Shown here: in pieces, positions 1 to 4,981 of the stretch
Position numbering within the stretch: position 1 is the first letter of the stretch
How the letters are laid out: the number at the start of each line of letters is the position of its first letter
DNA from: Tissierellia bacterium
GTDB taxonomy: Bacteria > Bacillota > Clostridia > Tissierellales > Dethiosulfatibacteraceae
DNA: 5,299 bases
NCBI GenBank assembly: GCA_007116605.1
Contig: SKID01000109.1
Location: forward strand, 1-5,299
Direction: 5' to 3'
Notes under the pieces: model-generated
The model's input: only the letters and a program-made list of their open reading frames with translations
The model's database searches: none
What the model was told of the DNA's origin: nothing
Program-made: the position numbers and the translations under genes

Positions 1-16
1 AATCTGCCAAATTCAC
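1..16 (-). CDS. Possible start of the next gene (prfB-like position), truncated
   Basis: Just after the secA stop codon, the minus strand reads AGGAG (24-20) followed by several possible starts: GTG at 20-18, GTG at 16-14 and, in the frame of the second, TTG at 10-8. The GTG at 16-14 gives Met-Asn-Leu-Ala-Asp before the window ends, and the TTG at 10-8 gives Met-Ala-Asp with better spacing from AGGAG. Only about five codons are visible, so the protein cannot be identified from sequence. In many Firmicutes prfB (peptide chain release factor 2, which reads UGA and UAA stop codons) directly follows secA, and an 8-base gap fits that arrangement. The identity is inferred from gene order only. Confidence 0.3.
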
Positions 17-24
17 TCACTCCT

Positions 25-2763
25 TTAGCTGTCTTGTCCACAGCATTTTTTATATTTTTTGCCGCTTCCACAAGGGCATGGGTCATTTCGTCCTATTTTT
101 TTGCCTTTAATCACAGTTTTTGGTTTAGCAGAAGCATCCATATTGGTTCCCATTTCTTTTGCAACTCTAGTTCGCTGCAACTTTTCTTGAGGTTGAACTC
201 GGAACAAGAACTTGACAGTATCTTCCTGAATCATTTTAATCATCTCTTGGAACATATCAAACCCTTCATTTTGATAAGCTCTAACGGGATCTTCATTACC
301 CATAGCTCTTAAACCAATTCCTTGACGCAATTCTTCCATTGCATCAATATGATCCATCCACTTGGTATCTACGGTTCTCAACAAAACGATTCTTTCTACT
401 TCTCTAAACTGTTCAGGTGTAAACTCTTTTTCTCTTCTTTCATATAAGTTATTCGCAACTGCTTGAGCCATTTCTGTGAGTTTTTCTACAGTCAGTGATT
501 CAATATCATCAATTTTAAACTTGATGCGTGTTCCAAACAGTTCACTTAAAGCTTCCTCATAACCTTGAATATTCCAGTTCTCAGGATACTTATCTTTAGT
601 GTATTCTGATTGGATATCCCCTAACTGCTCACTCACCATAGTCATAATATTGTCATTGATGTCTGCACCCATTAAAACTTTACGTCTTTCTCCATAAATG
701 ACTTCCCGCTGTTTGTTCATGACATTGTCATACTGTAAAACATGTTTACGAATATTAAAGTTTCTTCCCTCAACCCGACTTTGAGCTGTCTCAATAGCTT
801 TAGTCAACATGCCATGCTCAAGAGCCTCATCATCTGGCAACCCTAATCCGTTAACCATGGCTTTTACCTTATCTCCAGCAAATAAGCGCATCAAATCATC
901 TTCTAAAGAAATATAAAACTTCGATGTTCCTGGATCGCCTTGTCGACCGGATCGACCTCTTAATTGGTTATCTATCCTTCGAGATTCATGCCTTTCTGTA
1001 CCAATAATACTTAAACCACCTGCTTCTATAACTTTACGGTGTTCGTCGGCCATTTCAGCTTTAGCTTTTTCGAGATACTCTTTATAGGCTACTCTAGCTT
1101 TTAAAATCTCTTCATCATCAGTGGCATCATAACCATCCGCTTTGGCGGCAATTTCTTCAGGGAATTGTGATTTGATTTTTGTTTTAGCTGTATATTCTGG
1201 ATTCCCTCCTAAAACAATATCAGTACCTCTACCTGCCATATTAGTAGCAATAGTAACCGCACCATATCGCCCAGCTTGAGCTACAATTTCCGCTTCTTTA
1301 TCATGTTGTTTTGCATTCAACACGGTGTGTGGAATTTTTCTCTTTGTTAATAGTCGACTCAGTACTTCGGACTTTTCAATGGAAATGGTTCCCACTAACA
1401 CAGGTTGACCTTTCTCATATCTTTCGGCAACTTCATCAATGACTGCTAAATATTTAGCAACTTCCGTCTTATAAATCACATCCGGCAAATCTTCTCGAAC
1501 CACTGGTTTATTAGTAGGAATCTCAATAACATCCACACCATAAATTTCTCTAAACTCCTGCTCTTCAGTTTTAGCTGTTCCAGTCATACCTGCTAGTTTT
1601 TTGTACATTCTAAAAAAGTTTTGGTATGTGATAGTGGCCAAGGTTTTGGATTCTCGCTTTACATCTAATCCTTCTTTTGCTTCTATTGCTTGATGAAGGC
1701 CCTTTGAGAACCTTCGTCCATACATAATCCGACCGGTAAACTCATCAACAATTAAGACTTCTCCATCACTTACAATATAATCAATGTCATTTTTCATAAT
1801 ATGATGTGCTTTTAAAGCTTGATTGATATGGTGACTAATTTCCATATTGTTTTCGTCAGCTAAATTTTCTACACCAAAATACTTTTCAGCTTTTTCTATT
1901 CCTAATTCTGTTAATGTAACATTTTTACCCTTTTCATCTACAACAAAATCAACGGTTTCCTCTTTAAAGTTACCCATCATCATTTCCATCTTGCTCATTT
2001 GCTCGTCTGGATCTTGTATACGTCCCTTTAAAGATTTTGCTAAACCATTAGCTTTAAAATATAAGTCCGTAGATTTATCTCCTGCACCTGAAATAATTAA
2101 AGGGGTTCTTGCTTCATCTACTAGGATGCTATCCACCTCATCAACGATACAATAGTTTAATTCCCTTTGAACCATTTCTTCCTTACGTATCACCATATTA
2201 TCTCTTAGATAATCAAATCCAAACTCGTTGTTTGTACCATAAGTAATGTCAGAAGCGTATTGTTCTCTTCTTTCGTTATTTTTCAATCCATGGACAATAC
2301 AACCAATACTTAAACCTAAAAACTCGTAGACTTTACCCATCCAGTCCTTATCTCTCTGAGCTAAATAATCATTCACTGTCACCACATGAACGCCTTTACC
2401 TGATAAAGCATTCAAATAAACAGGCAAAGTAGCCACCAAAGTTTTACCCTCTCCTGTCTTCATCTCAGCAATACGTCCTTGGTGCAAAATAATGCCACCA
2501 ATTAATTGTACTTCGTAATGTTTCATTCCCAGAACGCGCCAAGAAGCTTCTCTTACCACAGCAAAAGCTTCTGGAAGAATATCGTCTAATGTTTCTCCTT
2601 GCTCTAATCTGTTTCTGAAAATCTCCGTCCTGCTTTTCAATTCTTCATCTGTCATTTTTTGCATGGCGGGTTCCAATGCCATAATTTCTTTAACGATAGG
2701 ATCTACTCGCTTAATTTCTCTACTAGAATAGGAACCTAAAACTTTTTCAAATAACCGTTTCAT
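25..2763 (-). CDS. secA: Preprotein translocase ATPase subunit SecA
   Basis: SecA is the cytosolic ATPase motor that binds SecYEG at the membrane and drives unfolded secretory proteins through the channel. The 912-residue product matches the usual length and is complete. In order, it shows Walker A GEGKT (about 104-108) in nucleotide-binding domain 1; the NDYLAQRD motif (131-138); Walker B VDEVD (207-211); the preprotein cross-linking domain (about 220-370); AGMTGTA (391-397); and nucleotide-binding domain 2 with TNMAGRGTDI (507-516) and the arginine-finger region LRGRSGRQGDPG (601-612). The scaffold and wing regions follow, then a linker and a zinc-binding SEC-C tail with ligands C896, C898, C907 and C908. 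A Met-rich insertion at about 245-268 and an acidic/charged insertion at about 522-578 look lineage-specific. The ATG at 2763 has AAGGTGG four bases upstream. The gene has its own promoter at 2878-2906 and ends 8 bases before a possible next gene. Confidence 0.99.
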   Translation of the reverse strand: MKRLFEKVLGSYSSREIKRVDPIVKEIMALEPAMQKMTDEELKSRTEIFRNRLEQGETLDDILPEAFAVVREASWRVLGMKHYEVQLIGGIILHQGRIAEMKTGEGKTLVATLPVYLNALSGKGVHVVTVNDYLAQRDKDWMGKVYEFLGLSIGCIVHGLKNNERREQYASDITYGTNNEFGFDYLRDNMVIRKEEMVQRELNYCIVDEVDSILVDEARTPLIISGAGDKSTDLYFKANGLAKSLKGRIQDPDEQMSKMEMMMGNFKEETVDFVVDEKGKNVTLTELGIEKAEKYFGVENLADENNMEISHHINQALKAHHIMKNDIDYIVSDGEVLIVDEFTGRIMYGRRFSKGLHQAIEAKEGLDVKRESKTLATITYQNFFRMYKKLAGMTGTAKTEEQEFREIYGVDVIEIPTNKPVVREDLPDVIYKTEVAKYLAVIDEVAERYEKGQPVLVGTISIEKSEVLSRLLTKRKIPHTVLNAKQHDKEAEIVAQAGRYGAVTIATNMAGRGTDIVLGGNPEYTAKTKIKSQFPEEIAAKADGYDATDDEEILKARVAYKEYLEKAKAEMADEHRKVIEAGGLSIIGTERHESRRIDNQLRGRSGRQGDPGTSKFYISLEDDLMRLFAGDKVKAMVNGLGLPDDEALEHGMLTKAIETAQSRVEGRNFNIRKHVLQYDNVMNKQREVIYGERRKVLMGADINDNIMTMVSEQLGDIQSEYTKDKYPENWNIQGYEEALSELFGTRIKFKIDDIESLTVEKLTEMAQAVANNLYERREKEFTPEQFREVERIVLLRTVDTKWMDHIDAMEELRQGIGLRAMGNEDPVRAYQNEGFDMFQEMIKMIQEDTVKFLFRVQPQEKLQRTRVAKEMGTNMDASAKPKTVIKGKKIGRNDPCPCGSGKKYKKCCGQDS

Positions 2764-2767
2764 ATAT

Positions 2768-2774
2768 CCACCTT
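2768..2774 (-). promoter_or_regulatory. secA ribosome binding site
   Basis: The minus strand reads AAGGTGG, followed by ATAT and the ATG of secA at 2763-2761. This is a good match to the anti-Shine-Dalgarno complement at normal spacing, and it supports the ATG as the start. Confidence 0.8.
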
Positions 2775-2831
2775 TCTTGTCTTATCTCTATTATCAACAC
2801 ATTCTTAGTTCAGTTGGGATTAATCGTCAAA

Positions 2832-2859
2832 ATAGTCTTTTTCCCAAAGGGTTGACTAT
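2832..2859 (-). promoter_or_regulatory. Stem-loop in the secA leader
   Basis: An outer 6-bp stem, ATAGTC (2832-2837) with GACTAT (2854-2859), encloses an inner 3-bp CCC/GGG stem with an AAA loop (2843-2851 on the plus strand). It lies in the predicted 5' untranslated leader, about 12 to 39 bases downstream of the likely transcription start and about 70 bases before the secA start codon. There is no U-run after it on the minus strand, so it is not a simple intrinsic terminator. SecA synthesis is regulated through its leader in E. coli, by a different mechanism (SecM). A regulatory role here is inference only. Confidence 0.35.
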
Positions 2860-2877
2860 CCACTTATCACAAAAAGT

Positions 2878-2906
2878 ATTCTATCATTTTTAAAAAAAAA
2901 TGACAA
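2878..2906 (-). promoter_or_regulatory. secA promoter, sigma-A type with extended -10
   Basis: On the minus strand the -35 box is TTGTCA (2906-2901; 5 of 6 to TTGACA). A 17-base spacer follows, then the -10 box TAGAAT (2883-2878; 5 of 6 to TATAAT). TGA directly before the -10 box forms an extended -10 TGn motif. The spacer is mostly a run of nine T then five A on this strand. Transcription would begin near 2871, giving a leader of about 107 nt before secA. This is the best promoter match seen in the intergenic regions of the window. Confidence 0.65.
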
Positions 2907-2915
2907 GCAAAGTAA

Positions 2916-2934
2916 GCATTTTCAATGAAAATGC
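2916..2934. repeat. Perfect 8-bp inverted repeat upstream of the secA promoter
   Basis: GCATTTTC (2916-2923) and GAAAATGC (2927-2934) are exact reverse complements around a 3-base spacer. The site ends 10 bases upstream of the secA -35 box. It could be an operator, or the end of transcription from the upstream flavoprotein gene. The nearest T-run on the minus strand (2900-2892) begins about 15 bases after the stem, too far for a textbook intrinsic terminator. Confidence 0.4.
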
Positions 2935-3009
2935 ATGAATATCCTTGTTTTAGCTTATTTTACAAGCACAATGCTTATCTCATTTATCCACAAGACTCTT
3001 GAATTCAGA

Positions 3010-3026
3010 TGGCATTTAAAACGCCA
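3010..3026 (-). terminator. Weak hairpin right after the flavoprotein stop codon
   Basis: Directly after the TAG stop codon, the minus strand can form TGGCGT/ATGCCA, a 6-bp stem with one G-T pair and a 5-base loop. No T-run follows, so termination here would be inefficient or factor-dependent. It is listed because no better terminator is visible between this gene and secA. Confidence 0.2.
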
Positions 3027-4274
3027 CTAAACTTGAAAATTTTCTTTATTATACTTAGCAGCCTCACGACCAGCCTTAATCCCCGTACACCATGCAAAAT
3101 GCAAATTGTAGCCACCACAAGCACCGTGTACATCTAATATTTCCCCGGCAATAAAAAGACCTGGATCTCTTAAGGATTCTAAAGTTTTTGGGCAAATCTG
3201 GAACAAAGCAATGCCACCTGCTGTGACTTGAGACTCTTTCCATGAATGGAAATCAGTAATGGTTAATGTGAGTGATTTTAATCTATTAACAATATCATAG
3301 ACCTGCTTTCGACTCAGTTTTGTAGGTTTTATATCATACTCATAAATCATGGCTTCTTTCAAAACAGGAATAATGAGCCTTTTATGAATGAGTCCCACAA
3401 AAGTATCCTTTAAGCCTTTGTAATGAAGTGTATCAAATCTTGTTTCTAACAACTCATATAATTGGTGCTGTGACAAGTGTGGAAACAAATCAATGACAAT
3501 CTCTACTCTGTGACCCCATGATAATGCTTGCGCAGCATAGCCACTTATTTGTAAAATAGGAGGTCCTGACACACCATAGTTGGCAAATAAAATCTCTCCG
3601 TCATCTTCACCGCTTTTTTCACCATTCAAAAAAAGGTAAACATGACCTTCTACTTTTAATCCTTGTAATGCTTTTAAATGAGGGAAATCACTTTTTAATT
3701 TAACCAAAGCAGGATAAATAGGTGTCATTTCATAGTTTAAACTTGAAAGCAAACTAAAGCCTGAACCGTTGGAACCTAAGTGCTGAAAAGACTGTCCCCC
3801 TAAAGCAACAATGATTTTGTCAAATTGATATTTGTGGACATTTGTTGCCACCTGATATCCAGACTTTGTCTTTTTGATGGTCTGAACATTTTCGCCACAT
3901 TGCTCAATCACTCCTAAATTTAAATATGCTTCTCGTATGACCTCAACCATACTGGATGCTTGTAGGCTATAGGGAAAGCCACGACCCGTATCATCAAAAT
4001 ATGGTTCTATCCCTAGCCATCTAAAATAGTTGACTGTCTCTTCCACACCAAAATCTTGCAAACAGACTTCCAACCATTCCTGATTATTCGTCTCATAGTG
4101 ACATAAGTCAATCCACTGATTCACATAATTACAACGTCCATTTCCAGTCACTAATAATTTCTTTCCTACACGATCTTGACCTTCAATAATCGTTACTTTT
4201 GCACCTACTCTTGCCGCTTCTAAAGCAGCAACCATACCTGAAGCACCACCGCCAAGAACTCCAATATTTAACAT
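3027..4274 (-). CDS. HI0933/BaiN-family NAD(P)/FAD-dependent oxidoreductase
   Basis: This is a predicted cytosolic flavoprotein of the HI0933-like family (which includes BaiN, a bile-acid intermediate reductase of gut clostridia). Most members have no known substrate, and none can be assigned here. From the ATG at 4274 the product is 415 residues, normal for the family. It opens with the FAD-binding Rossmann motif GGGASG (8-13), followed by the family signature TGNGRCN (43-49). The C-terminal part has TAGGI (351-355), AGEILDVHG (376-384) and CGGYNL (386-391), which close the FAD site in this family. A TTG five codons upstream (4289) is open in frame, but GAGGTG sits four bases before the ATG, so the ATG is preferred. 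The gene stands alone, with a 359-base gap upstream and 263 bases to the secA start downstream. Bile-acid activity should not be assumed. Confidence 0.93.
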   Translation of the reverse strand: MLNIGVLGGGASGMVAALEAARVGAKVTIIEGQDRVGKKLLVTGNGRCNYVNQWIDLCHYETNNQEWLEVCLQDFGVEETVNYFRWLGIEPYFDDTGRGFPYSLQASSMVEVIREAYLNLGVIEQCGENVQTIKKTKSGYQVATNVHKYQFDKIIVALGGQSFQHLGSNGSGFSLLSSLNYEMTPIYPALVKLKSDFPHLKALQGLKVEGHVYLFLNGEKSGEDDGEILFANYGVSGPPILQISGYAAQALSWGHRVEIVIDLFPHLSQHQLYELLETRFDTLHYKGLKDTFVGLIHKRLIIPVLKEAMIYEYDIKPTKLSRKQVYDIVNRLKSLTLTITDFHSWKESQVTAGGIALFQICPKTLESLRDPGLFIAGEILDVHGACGGYNLHFAWCTGIKAGREAAKYNKENFQV

Positions 4275-4278
4275 GTCA

Positions 4279-4284
4279 CACCTC
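4279..4284 (-). promoter_or_regulatory. Ribosome binding site deciding the flavoprotein start
   Basis: The minus strand reads GAGGTG, then TGAC, then ATG (4274-4272). This places the start at 4274 rather than at the upstream in-frame TTG at 4289, which has no comparable site before it. Confidence 0.7.
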
Positions 4285-4332
4285 ACCAAAATACAATATG
4301 TTTCCCCGTTTTAAAGGAAGGTAGATATAAGA

Positions 4333-4363
4333 TTGACACTACCATATAAAAAAACTGTATCAT
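4333..4363 (+). promoter_or_regulatory. Possible plus-strand promoter before the hairpin cluster
   Basis: A perfect TTGACA (4333-4338) is followed after 19 bases by TATCAT (4358-4363; 5 of 6 to TATAAT). The spacing is longer than the preferred 17, so activity is uncertain. If used, transcription would start near 4370, shortly before the stem-loops at 4382-4495, and would be antisense to all genes of the window. Confidence 0.25.
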
Positions 4364-4371
4364 TTATGCAA
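4343..4371 (-). promoter_or_regulatory. Weak candidate promoter for the flavoprotein gene
   Basis: The minus strand has TTGCAT (4371-4366), a 17-base spacer and TATATG (4348-4343). Spacing is ideal, but the boxes match only 3 and 4 of 6 consensus bases. It lies about 70 bases before the flavoprotein start. It overlaps the plus-strand candidate at 4333-4363, so if both worked they would interfere. Confidence 0.25.
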
Positions 4372-4381
4372 TGACTAACAG

Positions 4382-4418
4382 GGCTAAGAATCCCACTTCT
4401 TAAGGTGGGAGTTAAGCC
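4382..4418 (+). mobile_element. IS200/IS605 (TnpB-type) end-like hairpin, possible solo remnant
   Basis: TCCCACTT (4391-4398) pairs with AAGGTGGGA (4403-4410 used) to give an 8-bp stem with one G-T pair and a CTTA loop. An outer GGCT/AGCC stem (4382-4385, 4415-4418) extends it. The look GAATCCCAC...GTGGGAG is typical of sequences at the 3' end of TnpB-encoding IS200/IS605 elements, where the omega-RNA scaffold is encoded and overlaps the end of tnpB. No tnpA or tnpB gene is present here. A short plus-strand frame (4371-4403) ends inside the hairpin with Asn-Pro-Thr-Ser-stop, which could be a tnpB tail or chance. The family assignment rests on remembered resemblance, not a search. Confidence 0.35.
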
Positions 4419-4429
4419 TGGATAACAAT

Positions 4430-4474
4430 CTCTAACATTCAAGTGGCGATTTAAAGACCAGCTGAATGTTAGAG
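4430..4474. repeat. Long hairpin with perfect 12-bp stem
   Basis: CTCTAACATTCA (4430-4441) is the exact reverse complement of TGAATGTTAGAG (4463-4474). Inside it, a 2x2 internal loop is followed by a TGG/CCA stem (4444-4446, 4458-4460) and an 11-base loop. Such a stem is very unlikely by chance in 360 bases and would fold as RNA from either strand or as single-stranded DNA. It follows the IS-like hairpin by 11 bases. Confidence 0.7.
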
Positions 4475-4495
4475 TCCTGTTAATCATAACATGAC
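4474..4495. repeat. Third stem-loop of the cluster
   Basis: GTCCTGTTA (4474-4482) pairs with TAACATGAC (4487-4495) around an ATCA loop, with 8 of 9 positions paired and one C-T mismatch. It abuts the preceding 12-bp hairpin and shares G4474 with it, so the two could stack coaxially or compete for that base. Confidence 0.55.
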
Positions 4496-4499
4496 ACAG

Positions 4500-4513
4500 T
4501 CTTTTATAAAAGA
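4500..4513. repeat. 14-base perfect palindrome
   Basis: TCTTTTATAAAAGA is self-complementary. It lies four bases past the hairpin cluster. It is AT-rich, so it could be chance, a weak protein-binding site or the outer edge of the structured element. Confidence 0.3.
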
Positions 4514-4527
4514 GCCTTCTAATAAAT

Positions 4528-4605
4528 TTAATCTTTTTCTCTTGCTACTTCGTATGGAGATCCTTTGCTTTTAGAGACACCACCGAATCTTGCTTGTTTC
4601 GTATT
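4528..4605 (-). pseudogene. Short open stretch after the nifX-like gene, possible gene remnant
   Basis: The minus strand is open for 25 codons before the TAA at 4530-4528, reading ...KQARFGGVSKSKGSPYEV and ending AREKD. It has no ATG, GTG or TTG start; an in-frame TGA lies four codons further upstream at 4620-4618. An ATG in another frame at 4621 gives only 16 codons. The composition looks protein-like (basic, Gly and Ser rich), so it may be the tail of a decayed gene, but I do not recognise the family. Chance is a real alternative. Confidence 0.15.
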
Positions 4606-4623
4606 GGATATTCTTATTCATTG

Positions 4624-4643
4624 ATGTCACTGATTAGTGACAT
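4624..4643 (-). terminator. Hairpin at the nifX-like stop codon, possible weak terminator
   Basis: ATGTCACT (4624-4631) and AGTGACAT (4636-4643) form a perfect 8-bp stem with a 4-base loop. On the minus strand it spans the last codons and the TAA of the NifX-like gene. No T-run follows, so it may protect the mRNA 3' end or slow transcription rather than stop it. Confidence 0.3.
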
Positions 4644-4981
4644 TCTCCTTCGTGTTCATGACAAATACTGCCTGTAGATTGCAATTGTCCTTGAGTATAT
4701 TTAATGACATTTTCTTTAGCATCTCCTGTAGCTCCTACTACCACTTCTATATTGTTTTCGTTAAACAAATTAACGGCAGCAGCGCCCATACCACCCGATA
4801 TAATTGTATTAATGTTTAACTCTGCTAAATATTTAGGCAAGAATCCCGGTTTATGACCTGGGTTTTTAACAAATTCTCCTTCTCCAATACCTTCGTTTTC
4901 TAACTGAAAAATATAAAAACCTTCACAATGACCAAAGTGCTGCGAGATATTATTTCCATTACATGCTACTGCTATTTTCAT
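4634..4981 (-). CDS. NifX/NifB-family (FeMo-cofactor-binding type) protein
   Basis: This is a small single-domain protein of the dinitrogenase iron-molybdenum cofactor biosynthesis family (NifX, NafY and NifB C-terminal domain type). Members bind or carry metal-sulfur clusters; many in anaerobes are unrelated to nitrogen fixation. From the ATG at 4981 it is 115 residues, typical of the stand-alone type. The start KIAVACNGN, the conserved S13-x-HFGHC19 with H15, H18 and C19, and ISGGMGAAAV (61-70) fit the fold. The end CHEHEGECH (107-115) is a Cys/His tail that may bind metal. GGAGG lies five bases before the ATG at 4981. An adjacent ATG at 4984 and a TTG at 4993 are in frame but too close to, or upstream of, that site. 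It overlaps the end of the ATPase gene by 23 bases, implying coupled translation and a shared task in iron-sulfur or metal-cofactor handling. Confidence 0.9.
   Translation of the reverse strand: MKIAVACNGNNISQHFGHCEGFYIFQLENEGIGEGEFVKNPGHKPGFLPKYLAELNINTIISGGMGAAAVNLFNENNIEVVVGATGDAKENVIKYTQGQLQSTGSICHEHEGECH

Noticed and set aside
34..312. Plus-strand open frame of 92 codons
   Set aside because: Lies wholly antisense to the conserved C-terminal part of secA, with a Phe/Ser-rich composition typical of an antisense shadow.
1847..2155. Plus-strand open frame of 102 codons
   Set aside because: Antisense to the secA cross-linking domain; Ser/Thr-rich shadow composition and no independent support.
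2885..2902. CATTTTT-AAAA-AAAAATG as an intrinsic terminator
   Set aside because: The stem is entirely A-T except its end pair and the sequence forms the spacer of the secA promoter, a better explanation.
4275..4289. TTG start for the flavoprotein at 4289
   Set aside because: The ATG at 4274 has a well-spaced GAGGTG and puts the FAD motif at the usual distance from the N-terminus.
4382..4495. CRISPR array or tRNA
   Set aside because: The stems are different from each other with no repeated unit and spacer pattern, and no cloverleaf or T-loop sequence is present.
4637..4819. Plus-strand open frame of 60 codons
   Set aside because: Antisense to the clearly coding NifX-like gene; no recognisable domain.
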